Assembly: GCA_009733575.1 (NCBI GenBank)
Contig: ML769485.1
Span: 124,001 to 188,000 of the forward strand
DNA length: 64,000 nt
Reading direction: 5' to 3'
Source: Gymnopus androsaceus JB14
Lineage: Eukaryota > Basidiomycota > Agaricomycetes > Agaricales > Omphalotaceae
Of this stretch, positions 12,067-24,419 are shown one piece after another. Position 1 is the stretch's first letter, and each line of letters starts with the position of its first letter. The position numbers and the translations under genes were made by a program. A model generated the notes under the pieces. The model was not told where the DNA came from and did not search any database. It saw only the letters and a program-made list of their open reading frames with translations.

Positions 12067-12647
12067 TAGTGATGTGCCGGCTCGGCCTGAAAGCCATGGG
12101 CCGGGCCAAGCCGAGCCAAGCCAGGCTGTCAAAAGCCGGGCCCTGACCTTTGGCCTGAGACGGCTTTTGGCCCGGCTTCAGATTTTTCAAGCCCTGAGCC
12201 AGGGCTTTTCAGCTATTTTTCGCAGGTATTTAATGTCATTTTTTGTGAAATTTCCCAGCCTATTTGTACACTCTTGAATGATCAGAATTCATTGTTTAAC
12301 ATTTTGAGTGTAAATTACAGTTCCGGCACATTGCTAGCTTTGTCTTTCCATTTTGGGACATTAATATTCAATTATCAAAGTTCCTTTGGTGCTCCCTTTC
12401 AGTTACTAGTGATAGTATAAGCTTTAATTACAGTATCAATTATGATACATGGCTCACTGTAAGACCTTGCTTCAAGAATTTTTTCAAAAATTTCCATATA
12501 CAGGATGTATACACAGCCACCTGAAAAGCTGTGGCTTAGGCCAAAGCCAGGCCGGGCCAAGCCGGAGCCCTCCTAGTAGGGCCCGGCTTCAATTTCTCCA
12601 GGCCAAAGCTGGGGCTCGTAGGCCAAAGCCGGGCTGGCACATCACTA
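12067..12647. mobile_element. hAT-type MITE, GGCCAAAGCC family
   Basis: The 581-bp element starts TAGTGATGTGCCGGC and ends GGCACATCACTA. It is flanked by the exact 8-bp duplication AGAGGGTG (12059-12066 and 12648-12655). Both ends contain clusters of GGCC, AAAGCC and GGGCC words in both orientations, giving GC-rich ends around an AT-rich core. There is no coding capacity. Target length and TAGTG ends point to hAT. Its subterminal words differ from those of the element at 9119-9769, so it probably depends on a different transposase. Confidence 0.9.
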
Positions 12648-12655
12648 AGAGGGTG

Positions 12656-13339
12656 ATAGGAAACTCCTATTGAAACTCAAAAGGCCGTAAGTACATCATG
12701 ATATTCTGGAGATCTCCTGTGATAGCGTGTGCACTGCACAGATAGCAATAGGGAATGCCCAGTGAGCTTGAAACCAGTATGTTATATTGCTTGATTCTGG
12801 AGAGTTCACAAAGATATATGAAGCCATCCAAGTCTTGAAAACCACAAGTCCATGTGAAGATGGCGTTTGCGGTCTGCGCATATCCATGCTTTCATGGCAT
12901 CAGAAGAACTGGAGTCAAAAGCCTCAGGGTAAGAGAGGAAACATTGAAGGAGCAGGACTTTGTTGATCAACCCCATTGTAAATAGTCAGTCAAACTTGCA
13001 TTTGAACAATCGATGATGGGTTTCTTGTGCTTCTGCCTCTACAGGAGGGAGCCTGCTTAGTATGCCTACTACATTTGCAGTTGGAGCAGGAAGCCCGACT
13101 CTTCCAATCATTTGCACGGCTTTACCTCCTCCTACTCTATCTCGTTACTCCATCCTCCCAGCTCTGATTCTAGCCCAACAGTAACCCACTTTTTCCAAAC
13201 AAGAGGCAGATGCAGAATAAGGATACTTACATTCCTTGAATGCCACTTTGAGATCACAGAAACCAACAATTTCAACCAAGACCGGCGTACAAACCTGCAT
13301 ATTCTCATCAGAAATACCAATTATGCTTGCGCTCTGAGT
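12656..13339. other. Intergenic region, no gene supported
   Basis: No consistent exon series or repeat is visible. Some frames (12696-12887 minus, 13112-13351 plus) are open by chance in AT-rich sequence. Confidence 0.35.
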
Positions 13340-15075
13340 TCAACTTTTTAAACCTTCTACAGATGCTCCCCATAGAACTTTGTAATCAAACCATAACAGA
13401 GCTTGCCCTATGTGTTTGATGGGTGCTATTAATACCTATGCTGGTTGAGCGAAACACATACCTGTCTGTAATTGACCCTCATCACAGAGGCATGCCAATG
13501 GCCTGACAAAATCAAGTTACAGTATGGAACCAATCACTCTATCAAGAGTGATTAATCCTCACCAACATCAGCCACATCTTGCTCTGAATGGATATGGATT
13601 CTATGATGGTATTTTTCATCAGAAAAAGAGGCTGGATGAGCATGTATCCTACTTTATGTACACAGTGGTTTGTGTGGCTACAGCCTACTTGAACGCAGTT
13701 AAATGTACTTTATATGCTTACTTTGGGTTGACTAGGAGTTGTTGACGTACTTAGACTTACACTTGGGTGTACTGCTAATACCTGGTGAGTACTGGTGAAT
13801 CTTATTAGATTTTTTAAAAGATTGACTGATACTCATTAATGACTGACTGATTTCAGTGATGCCACAGGTGCTTAGTACTTAGACAATTAACTGCCCTATT
13901 GCAAGGTCCCACAAGGGAGCAGCCAGGAGCCATTTTGATTGATAGTCATTGAAGTGGAAAACTGGGCCATACACAGCTGGTCCAAACCAGCCTCAAATGA
14001 GTGAGCTCAACCCATAAAGAGGAAGGACACTGCATAATAACATTGCATAAGTAGTAGCAGAAGTACCTTAGTAAAACTCAGAAGTACCTCAAGACAGATT
14101 CAAATGTACACTTATATGTAGGCAGAAACAGAATCATTACAAGTAGGCACGTGTAGCACTGAGAGATGTGTCAAAACCAATCACATGTATTGGACACCAA
14201 GTACACAAGAGGAGCAATGATCACAATCATGTACACACACAAAGTACAAAATATGTGCTAAAAGTAGGTCCATCAAGCAGAAACAGCCATTTTTGACCAA
14301 GATGTACATTAAATGATGAAAAATGCTTTCATAGGATTCTCTTCCTCTTCTTTGCTCGGAATGCTTGAACTTGGTCATATCAACATTGTTCAAGTCATCC
14401 TCAACATTCATGGTGAATGTGTTGCTTCGATAACTTCAATCATGGGCTAGGTCCTGCTGTATCCTAACTGGAACAGTGTATATTCATACCTATTCTACCA
14501 AGGGAGGTACCTATATACACCTCAAGGTGTTAGCTAGAATTGTTAATGGCCAGACGGAACATATCCGTGGACAAACTATTTGTTCTTATATGACTATGAC
14601 AGTCTTAGACTATGACGCAAGGTGTTGTCCTTGATGACTTGACAGTGTTGATCAGGTCTACATGTAGGGAGGAGGAGTAGGATGTCAAGTTGTTGATGTC
14701 CTTTAGTTCACTTTGCCGCACGCAGTTGATTGTCTGTTTGTTGCTCATTCGCAAGTACTACAGTAACGCATGATGACGACGTAACTCCATTCATACTACT
14801 CTTGGTCTGTGGTGGCTATAATTTTTATAATTTTTTACTCTCTTTGGAGAGTTGGTGTTTTCTTTTTCAATGGAAGCTACACCTCAGTTCAAGGTATTTC
14901 TCCTGATCCTTTAGCGGGTATGCAATTTGAATCTTTGGAACTTGCTGTGATTTAGAGCTTCGCTTGTAGTAAACGATTGGTAAACAATTCAAGATGTATA
15001 TAATATAGGTATCATGGATGCTATCTCTATGCAGTGGCATATAGAAACCGCAAAAATGCATTGTACATTCATTTG
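13340..15075 (+). pseudogene. Decayed, shortened copy of the 2.9-7.2 kb block
   Basis: From about 13351 the sequence matches the 5' coding start of the PHO80-like gene (near 2950), then jumps to its segment near 4090-4300, where ctctatcaagagtgattaat is shared exactly, then to its acidic tail. From about 14340 to 15075 it matches 6400-7240, including relics of the hairpin array. Order and orientation are those of the source. The gene copy has stops and large deletions and cannot make a cyclin. Many differences are C to T or G to A at former CpG sites, for example tcgttcgcgag-like sequence became tcattcgcaag, which suggests methylation-linked decay. Confidence 0.8.
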
Positions 15076-15170
15076 ATTAGTGGATTATTAGTAGATATTA
15101 AGGAAGACTAAGATCATACAAGGATTAGCAAGTTGTTGAAAATTATTTATCAATCTTGACTTAAACACAT

Positions 15171-17502
15171 CTATCTGTTCATTAATCCGATATTGGTGTT
15201 GACAATGAAGCTGTGGAATTGGGGAGTGGGGCCATGGTAGCTGTTGGTGTGTTCATTGCATCCAAACTTGACCAGGCAATGATGAACATGGCGGACCTGG
15301 AGGCAACGTCAAAAACTGGTTAGTGTATTTTCTTTGAATACAATGTACCTGGATTGACTGCCATTGTTCTTGTATGGCCTCCCACACAGTTTTGTCACCC
15401 GACTCTGAATTGCTGGATCCTCTTCTGATTTCCTGCACCTGTTTGTCCCATTCTTCCTCGGTTGCGTTCCCAGGCTCTTTCACCATTTCATCCATCCAGA
15501 ATTTGCTTATTATCTTCTCTAGCCCAACACAATTTTCTGCGCCATATTTCTTCTTCATGCTTGAAATCTGGGAAATCAGTGCATTTGTATCCTAGGGTGA
15601 AAGATTGTCTGCCAGAGCATAAAGCTGCCACAAATGTACATACCCTCATACAATACATGTATATGTTCACATTAGCTGCGCGTTTTTCTTGCTGTTCTTT
15701 CATCTTGGGACTGATTTGAGCTTTGTAGTTGTTCCTCAATGTTTTGAAATATGTTGCAGCATAGGTGTGTATCTCCTCGTCATTAGTGTTTAGATTCTTA
15801 AAGGACTGTTAGTGGATACACTGGTTTTGTGGAAATACAAACTCACCAACGTAGTATCTGCCTTGATAAGGTTGGAGACCATTGTAGTAATGTTGTCAAT
15901 GAATGCAGCATTCACAACATCATGCTGGTCTGCAGGCCAGTTGGGTTGAGCATGTCTCATATTATCGCCTGAGACTGGCACCTCCTCATCCGGCGCTAGA
16001 GGGGGTGGAAGTATTGCTTGCTTTCCTTTAGCAAAGGATAGTCCTAGAGTGGCATGCGCCTGGCGATGGACTAGGCCCTGTCAAAAGCAGTGAGATGCAT
16101 TATACCATATACAGTAACAAGTTATCTCACTCACAATGAGCTTATTATCTCTTTCAGGCTTGCTCCTTTCAACTCATTTGGGTCCTGAACTTGGCTCTCT
16201 GCTAGTACTAGTAATGTCTCCTTCCACTGCATTTGTTGTTTTGAGCTCATCAATTTGTTGCTGCAGGTCGGAAATACAATGGTCGGAATCTGCAAGCTTG
16301 TCTTTGAGGCCACCAACATCCTTTGTAGGGTGGAAATGATAGTTTGAGGCATGGTCACTTGCCCAGGTGGATGATTGTGAGTATCCGAGTTGTTCTGTTG
16401 TGTACCCTGTCTCAGAATGTGTCAGTGCAGTTGGTTACAAGGAAAGCATACACCATACATTAATTGGACCAGAATAATTTTTGTTGAAGTTGGGAAGCAA
16501 TTGGTTGTTATTAAAGTCAATAATATTGAAGTCAGGTGTTACAACCATGCTGGCCACGGCCGGTATACTTACCAACCTGACCGAGGTCCCTCTGTACTTA
16601 TACCAGTTACTTTCTTCTAAGTGACCAAGCTGACCGGGCCGGTCACCTCGGTCCCCTCAGTCTGTTTCTTATTGTTTCCTATTCACTCTCACGTTTAACA
16701 ATTACTCTAACCAAAACACAATTACTTATTATTCTCCTTCCTGGATGACTTATATAGTATGGGAAGCTATTATCTTTATTTAACAATAAGGACTACCGTA
16801 TATAAGCCGACTCATCTTGTATAGTAGTCTTTAGTTTAAATATCAACTTGGATTAACCCTATACTTGACTCAATGCCTTCCGGCCTTGATCCTTAACTCA
16901 CCAATGACCTTCGGCGTCATCGCTTCCATTCCCTTCAGGACCATTTGGCGTAGCAAGGGTCTGTCCTAATAGATGGTCCGCGGTCTGCTCCCTTCTCGTG
17001 TCTCCGGTTGGCAACTACTTTGGTTGCCTTGGTTTATACTTCGGTCCAACCTGACTTGACTTCTTTCAGGTCTGGCTTCCCTCCGGTAGCACGGTCCTAA
17101 CATCGGGATATCCCTTTGGCAAGACCAGCTGTGAGTGAATAGTTATTCTTGACCCAGAACAGTACTAGTACTCACATTTAAATTGTTATTATATCCAGTG
17201 TACCCATTACGCAATGGGGTGCTATGGTCGACTACTCCATTGGGGAAACCACTGTGATTAATTGGCGTACCGGTATGGTCACTATTATTCATAGAAAGAG
17301 ATGGCGAAGCTGACGATCCATAGTTAATGTTATAGTTAGATAGTTGAAGGAATCCTGGATTCCTTCTCCTGAATGGTCCATGGTGGCGAAGTGTAAGTCC
17401 AATTCCGAAAAAAAAAAAATTTTTTGATGAGCTTATATCCTGCAGTTTTGCTTCCGTGGAGATGGCCGAGCTACTGTACAGTACCTCCAGAACAAGCCTC
17501 AC
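15171..17502 (-). pseudogene. Asn-rich, coiled-coil gene split by a solo LTR
   Basis: I do not recognise the family. Read on the minus strand, a first exon ending at 17176 encodes Asn/Ser-rich sequence including NGYTGYNNNLN. After a 47-nt intron the next exon (17128-16459) is interrupted by the LTR at 16537-17102; joining its two parts keeps the frame, reading through KGYPDFN and NNNQLLPNFNKNYSGPIN. An exon from 16410 encodes a coiled-coil stretch with DLQQQIDELKTTNAVEGD. Further exons down to TAG at 15171-15173 include KMKEQQEKRAAN, KKKYGAENCVGLEKIISKFW and a C-terminal HGPTPQFHSFIVN. The frame near 16175 needs one more unplaced intron or is broken. The LTR in an exon implies that this allele is disabled or altered. 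Confidence 0.55.
16537..17102. mobile_element. Solo LTR
   Basis: The 566-bp segment begins TGTTACAACC and ends GGTCCTAACA, the TG..CA ends of a long terminal repeat. It is flanked by TCAGG (16532-16536) and TCGGG (17103-17107), a 5-bp target duplication with one mismatch. No internal retrotransposon genes are present, so it is probably what recombination between two LTRs left behind. It sits inside a coding exon of the Asn-rich gene, and removing it with one target copy restores that frame. Confidence 0.8.
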
Positions 17503-18043
17503 ACCCTAGTACTTGTTTCATTTGGATATCTTTCCTCTATGTACATATATGTTCGAGTAACATTAGTATGTAGTCCTAGGTATCGGAGGCTCCGGAAGCA
17601 AACCAGAGCCAATACATGAAATCTGTTTCCTATGACATGTGAGCCGGTATAAGAGTCATGGAAACGTGACTGTATTCCTCGAGTATAATCTGGGTATAAT
17701 CTGGCATATTCTATGTGTATTTTTTGCAGCCTACTACCTGTATAAACATAGGAATACCTGAGACATACTCAAATTATACATTCATTTTACAAGGGTTATA
17801 CACCTGCTGAATTCAATCAGTATTTGCTAGGTATATGGGACGTATAATATTCTTTATACATAGCTGTTACCCCTGCTGTACTCTGGAGGTATTCCGTATA
17901 TTATACATCACAGGAAACGCAGTGATTAATCTATGGTGTATATGTAGTGATTTCTAATGTGATTAATGCTCGAAAGGGTGAACTACAGTAACAACACACA
18001 TTCCCAGTTGTGTGTATAAAAAGCTTGTCCCGGACTCCTGACC
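17503..18043. other. Intergenic, AT-rich with TATAC words
   Basis: Many copies of gtatac/tataat-like words give the stretch a repetitive look, but I find no clear terminal repeats or target duplication. No gene is supported. Confidence 0.35.
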
Positions 18044-20311
18044 TTATCCAGCCATCACATGGATAAGTTTCCGGACCTCCCATATCAATGTACTTTCTAC
18101 GATCTCTGGAACTCCCAATACGCCGGGAGCGGATTCTGAGATATACTGAAGGGATTGCCAGATTGATTTGCAAACCTGGAGATTACCAGTACTGAGAAAA
18201 TCAAGCTCATCTCCATCTACGACTTGCGACTTCCTGATGACGTGCTCCAGAGTTGAGGTTCTAAAGAACGAGAGAACACGTTCAAATTCCTGTAAAATTT
18301 GTTACGATGGTTGCAAATTAAGGTGATATCCCATTGAATTACTTGCCTGGTCACTCATCTGAACCTTGCCTTTGACAAGCTTCTGTAATAATTCCCCGCA
18401 TAGAACAACATCAAACTCCGAATGATTATTAGGAGCGTCGATCTCAGCACTAGACTGAAAGCCAACGCTGACAGAATCAGAGAATTTCACCCTCTTGCGC
18501 GGAGCTGAATCGTCCTCAGAGTACGAGCGTTTGGTGGTGGTTTTAACAACAGAGTTGCCGGTTTCTTCGCCTTCGCCAGAAATTTCGGATGTTCCGCGTT
18601 CAGAAGATGACTCGTCGCATGTGGCCCGGCGTCGAAACTATCGAGATAATTCAGTTTTCAAGCCTTTACAATATAAATGAATATGAATACTAACGTAAGT
18701 CCTGGGCTTTATGTTTGCTTCCCAGCTTGGAAGTCCATCTAGAATTTCGCCCAATGCACGGTCCCCGCAGTATTCTTCAGCACGGCTAACATACGCCGTT
18801 GTGGAAGACGCAGTTGAGATGGTGAATTGCCGTATAGGCATTGATTTGGGTGCCTTGCAAGAGAGGATTTTTTGGTTTACGGAGAGGAACCTCAGATTAT
18901 TCCTCAAAGTCAATGAAGAATGATTCGACTTCTGCTGTTCCTGATTCGTCCGTTCCTCGACAATCTCCGAACTAGAGTCATAGTCCAAGAGTACCTCATC
19001 ATCGGGATCCATGTATTCGCTCTCATTCTCTGGGGCAATGGAAACGCCAAGCGGAAGTTCGACAGGTAAATACTCGACGTCCAGATAAGCCTCGATGGCT
19101 TTCTCGCTAGGAGGGACGTATAGGGCTTTGGGAGTTCGCTTGGGACGTAGGCGCTTTATGGGGGACGATGGGATTTGCGGTACCCGTTTAAGAGCTATTC
19201 GACGCCTACGGCGACGTGTAGGAAGCTTCGAGGAATGGGGTATAATTTCGGAATCGGGATCGGAAGATGAGTCGCTCGATTCATCATCTGTGTCTGGAAT
19301 AGCATTGTTGGCAAAAGCGGAAGAGAGCGCACCGACAAGATCGTGCTCTTGCCATCCAGATGCGAATCGGCGCCTGGATCCGGAATCTTGGATAGCATTC
19401 TGAGAGAAGGCTGAGCTAAGCGCCTCAACGAGGTCATTGACCTCAGGTTGTATGAGCGCATTTCCTTTAGAAACAAGCGAACGGGCAGGATAACTAAGAG
19501 GAATGGGGCTGTAAAGCGTTTCGTATCCCAAAACGTTTTTGGCAGGAGTCGGTGGAGTGACGGCGACGGTGATGGGGTTCTTTCTCGGTCGCCCAACAGG
19601 GCGCTTGATAGGTGGTGCGAAGGCACCGGCAGGAATAGGAGGTTTTCTTGGTCGACCAACGGGGCGCTTAATGCCAGTGGGAGGGAGCTTAGGAAACTTC
19701 CGTGGTCGGCCAACTGCCAGACGTTTGGAAGGGGCGTCGTTTTCACTACGTCCCACGGCAGTTATTTTTTTCGGTCGACCAACAGGACGCTTGATATTAG
19801 CAAGCGCGCGCGGTTCTGACGTGAGATCGATCACGTCGGGAAGTAAAGATGCAGCGGGAATGGAAAGAGACGCTGGAGAGACAGGATCATCTGCGGACAT
19901 GCTTGCCACGGTAATGTGATCAACCACAGCAGTGTTTGATGCAAGGTATGATATTCTTATATCATCTTTAGCTGGAGCAAGTGTGGAAGAAGGTTTGGCG
20001 CGCCAATGCTTTGGAGTAATAGGAGTACCGGCGCTTTCTTGTACATCCAAAAAATTGGTGATTTCCGCGACATCCTCGTCGGAGTTTCCTTGCTCTGACA
20101 CATCTGAAATGCCTAAAGCCTCTGCAGAGGATGATGATGCAGCATGTAACAGCGAGACCAAGTCGGGCACAAGTAATGGCATAGATTTCAAGTCTGCTCA
20201 TTAATTTAAGTCTTCCAACAGGCTTCTAAATGATAAACACTTACTTTGATCAAAGAATAAACTAGCTGTACCAAAGCCGGGAGATGACTGGGGTACCAGG
20301 ACACTACTCAT
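18044..20311 (-). CDS. Nuclear protein with four AT-hooks
   Basis: Exons on the minus strand are 20311-20245, 20193-18695, 18637-18347 and 18289-18044, giving 700 residues without a frame break. The short first exon starts MSSVLVPQSSPGFG and joins across a 51-nt intron; a later ATG at 20182 would also be possible. Four AT-hooks with the GRP core (KRPVGRPKK, KRLAVGRPRK and two KRPVGRPRK) occur at about residues 155-235. Acidic Ser-rich and basic patches (RRRRRR, RKRVKF) follow, and a hydrophobic C-terminal region contains LSFFRTSTLEHVIRKSQVV and IWEVRKLIHVMAG. The third intron uses a GC-AG pair (CAG|GCAAGT). AT-hooks bind the minor groove of AT-rich DNA, so a chromatin role is likely. The C-terminal domain is not recognised. 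Confidence 0.8.
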
Positions 20312-23300
20312 CTGCAAAAATGAGTTCAGATACAAAGCTCTTAGATTTCAGTAACTACACATACTGAGGCCAGTTATCAAAATGCTGGTTGTTTGCTTTG
20401 CAAACACTTTATATCTTGAAAGAATATGGAAAATTCTAGAAGGAAAAGAGTCAGTAAGCAGCCGTTCAAGTTGGAATAAAGTAGCGTGATAATGAGGGAC
20501 CGTAAAGGGAGCCGAGAACGTAAAACATCAACAAAGCATATAGTGCGCAGTAAGCCCTAAGAGCAAACATGGGCAGACTGAATCATGGAGTAATGCTCTG
20601 TAACTACCAGGTGTAAGAATAAGAAAATAGAGAAAGAATTGAAACTAATAGAATCCAAATAGGATCCAAGAAGGCTACATTTGCCAACACTCAGTGAAGT
20701 GCAATAGAAATAAAAACGAGAAAATTTTGAATTTCCGCCATCTAAGCCAAGGGATAAAATTCAAGTGTACAAGCAATGTAAGACCAATCCAGTCTTACAT
20801 CTCTTTCACAAATACTAAATGCAGAAAAATGGAAAAATAATTCAAAGATAGACATACCTTCAAGCAGCCTAGGCAAAAAAGACAATTTGAGGAGTTTGTG
20901 GTGGTGAGAAGAAAGGGAAAGGAAGAATAAGCGGAAACAATGTTTGGCGTGTTGTGTCTTATTTGGTGCAATTTCAACCAATCAACGAACGAGGAATTAT
21001 CAATTTCGTCATGTGTTTTGACGTGATTGGGTACTTTACAGTTGTCTCTGGTCCCTGATTTCGTTCTGAATCCGGATAATACCCGGCCCTATTTTTCTTA
21101 GCCCATGGTGAGACCAAGCCTCAGAGTCGACCTGCAGAACAGCTGATTAACCTTCAAAGTATCTATCAATGATCAACTTGATGTCCATCATGTCGCTGGA
21201 CCCTGGCAGATGGTCATAAGCGCTTGTTAATTGAAAACAGAATCACCTCTCTTTAAGTCTTGAGAATTCTTACGGTGTGTCATTTTTACGGTGTGTCGCA
21301 TGGTTGGTATGTATGCGTCTAAAACAATTTTAAACAGCAAACACCAAGTGTAAGTGTGATGGCGTTGCTAGACCATTACTTTTTCAAGCAGCGGGTTAAG
21401 CACACTATTCTATTATTCATGCACTAGTATTCTACTTACCATTTTGTGCGTGTTCTCGGCCTAAACGCCGGCTCCACGTTGGCGCTAATCTAGGCTCTGT
21501 GGCATCTACTCATTCCGGACACCACTCCTATTTCAAGTTGCATGTTACAGCTTCTCTTTCTTGCTTACCTCCAGTACTAGTGGGATAATTTACAAAATAT
21601 GGACATTCTTTCACAAATCACTGCTATATTTCACAGAGATTTTAGTCTGCATAAGTAGGCAAATTTTCCACAATACCGTGAAGCCCGGACGATCAGGATT
21701 GGAATAGAGTATTGAACCATTCAGATTGTTGCTTGTGCACACTGCAAACCGCGGTGCCCATAGTTCAAATTTCACCGTGGTGTTTTCGGTTTTGTTTCAG
21801 ATAAGTACCATAAGTATAGAGTTCTAGGGGTATGCACCTGACAGGGGTTATATTGTTACTTGCTTTAGTTTCGCGCCCCATCACAGTCCTGACACATTTC
21901 TTGACGTAGGCTGTGATTTGCTGCTTTTGAAAGGTTGTATGATTACATCTACGGAATTGAATTCCCTCTTATAATGGGTTTAAGATTCTAAAATCCACAA
22001 CAAGTTGATTCGGCTTCATTGACTTCAGTCAAAACGACTCTCAAGAGTCAAGACTAGGAGTGCTGAGCACTGGAAAACCACACAAGTTCTTCCTGAAATT
22101 GTAAGGCCGCTACTCAAGCTGAGCTAAATACACTCGTTCATAGATATTCAAGAGAGATTTGAGAATCGTAAAAGGCTGTTTGCAGGTGTCTGGTACTCAC
22201 CCAGCAAGACTTATGCCTATCTCTCTGGTACAATTCGCCTGGACTTGATAAAACAGAAGCAGCTCTCCAATGATTGATGTGAGAGTGACTCTGACTCAGG
22301 AGGACTCGTCAAAGTTTTGTTGTACCAGATAGATAGTAAATAGATAGATTTATACTCTCGGTTATTGCGGCGTCAGCTCCAGCGCCCGATATGTAGCTCG
22401 CTGGAATCATACAGATCAGGACACTATTGTTTTTGGCCGTCGCCTTCGTAATCGTATTATTACTGCGATTTACGCTTTGACATACCGCTTGCGCCAGGAT
22501 CGTCTCTATCATAGACTCTATTCGTGTTTATTTTGTATTCTGCCCTGGCAGTCGAGCTTTGTCTCTTTGAAGAAAGCTATTCTTGAGTTACTTGATTACT
22601 TGAGTATTACCCAAGGCCGAGTCAACATTAGTTATTGGCAGTCAGGTCCGAAACAGTAACCACCATTACAATTTACGAGTCATGGTTAAAAATTAAAATC
22701 CTTGGGTGGGCATTGCGTTCAACGCTAACCACAGACTACTTACTCGTAAGTAATTTAAATCGGTGTGTGGACTAAGTATGCCTGTCATTGAGTCACAGCG
22801 CTCTAGACTGGCTCTAGAACACAGGTCCTTGGCGAACTTGAGGGAGGGAGAACCCCAAGTCAGAGGGGATTGAGCATTTTAAATTTGACTTTAAGGGATT
22901 GCGCTCTGCGGGTACATAACTTTGTAAAATTCTAGACTCTATGGCACTTACCGCGTGCAGAAGTAAGTTGCGAAACAACTGAATGAATGCTCCTTTCATT
23001 GACATGATTGTGTATTATTCACCGTTGGTAGGGACCTAAACCCTCTTTCTTTTACTGATTCGGACTCATAAGAACTTTATAATAATCGTTTCAGCACTTC
23101 ATAGTACTGCTTGTCCTTGAGATTCGAGAAATTAGCAAGGACTTTGGAAATCGGTGTCACTACAGAAATGAACGCCTTCAATGAAACTTTGTTTTTTTAT
23201 TTATCCGGCGGGATTCGTTACTATGCTAGTCAGCTTCAACAAGCGCAAGTACATGTGCCATAAGTTTGCCAAGTATACTTACTTCAAGTTGTACATTTTA

Positions 23301-24244
23301 TCAAATTTCGACTCGGGCCTGAGTCAGTGCCTTAATACTTAACTTACTTGGTATTTTCACAAGCTCCCGACGGCCGACTCCCCAACAACAACTGAGTGTC
23401 ACAAACAAAGATTCAACCGCTTCTATTGCTTTCTATTGTCAGCGCGCACGAGCCTGAAATACTTTCTCCACAAGCTGTCAGTGAGTACAATATTATATAT
23501 CATGTAGATACGTAGTACTAGTTTCGTATGGTAGTCATCTGTAACCACAATCATCAATGTATACCATATGCTTAACGCTACAGTAATAACGCCTAGGCCT
23601 TAAGTCACTATACTACAGTGACTATGTAGTATGCTTGTCAATCTGTGTTCAACTAATTGAACAGATTGTGCAATGTGAAGGCATGTGAAGAATTTGAAGA
23701 CAATGAATGCATAGCGACCTGGTGGCAAATGTAGCCTGTGATTTTGATACTGATAGATAGATAGATGAATAGCACTAGTATAACCGGTTGAAGTCTTGAC
23801 TATTGTGAGCGACATATTGAATGGCATGTTTACTATAGCCAATAAGGGTTGGTTTAAAACCGAAAGAAAGGTCAGTGAAAGACAATGATAGCTGTAAGTA
23901 AATTAAGAACTTACGAACTCATGGTCGACAACGGTCATATGGAATTCGAATTCATACACATGGTGACCAGCGATTGAAAGAAAAGGCCGGCGACACCAGA
24001 ACACAGCAAGGCTGTTGAGACCAAGTTCGTTACACCCGGATTTGACGCAAAGGATTGCAAAACAACAGCTTGGCACGACAGCCGACATCGACAACGGAGC
24101 CTGGAATTATACTGGCAGCTGCACGTACATTAACAGTTTGACATGGGGAACATATGTAATAATGAACAGATGAACAGAATTATTGCGAGGGTTAGACATA
24201 AAGATAGACTTGAAACAAAAAAGTTACGACAACCAGACATCCTG
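20312..24244. other. Long intergenic region without a supported gene
   Basis: Nearly 4 kb with only short frames. Visible items are a hairpin cluster at 21953-22071, small GATA-type microsatellites near 22326 and 23753, and scattered AT-rich tracts. A minus-strand frame at 23903-24094 has Cys-rich sequence but no supporting splice or signal. No tRNA is convincing. Confidence 0.45.
21953..22071. repeat. Cluster of short perfect hairpins
   Basis: GGAATTGAATTCC lies at 21953-21965. Three perfect hairpins then fall within 53 nt: TTGACT/AGTCAA at 22019-22032, GACTCT/AGAGTC at 22036-22049 and AGTGCT/AGCACT at 22059-22071, with loops of 1-2 nt. The style resembles the arrays at 2495-2783 and 6581-6796, but the arm sequences are different. 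Confidence 0.6.
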
Positions 24245-24419
24245 CTAGGAAAAATAGAGGATGCAAAAGAGAGAAATAAACGGAGTCAAGAGCGAAAGAA
24301 GAAATACAACGGGACGAACTGAACAGTCGTGTTTCCGATATGCTTTTTTGATGAATAAACGAAAAACCAAAGATACTGGGGACGAGTGGGTAAGGGGAAG
24401 GATGGCATGAACAAGGAAA

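Noticed and set aside
19195..19919. Long open frames opposite the AT-hook gene
   Set aside because: They are shadows of the Arg/Pro/Ser-rich coding strand and have no independent splice or start context.
21744..21785. tRNA-like T-arm (gttcaaat between cggtg and caccg)
   Set aside because: No acceptor stem, anticodon arm or D-arm could be formed around it.
23903..24094. Small Cys-containing minus-strand protein
   Set aside because: No signal peptide, CAAX end, intron or neighbouring support; likely a chance frame.
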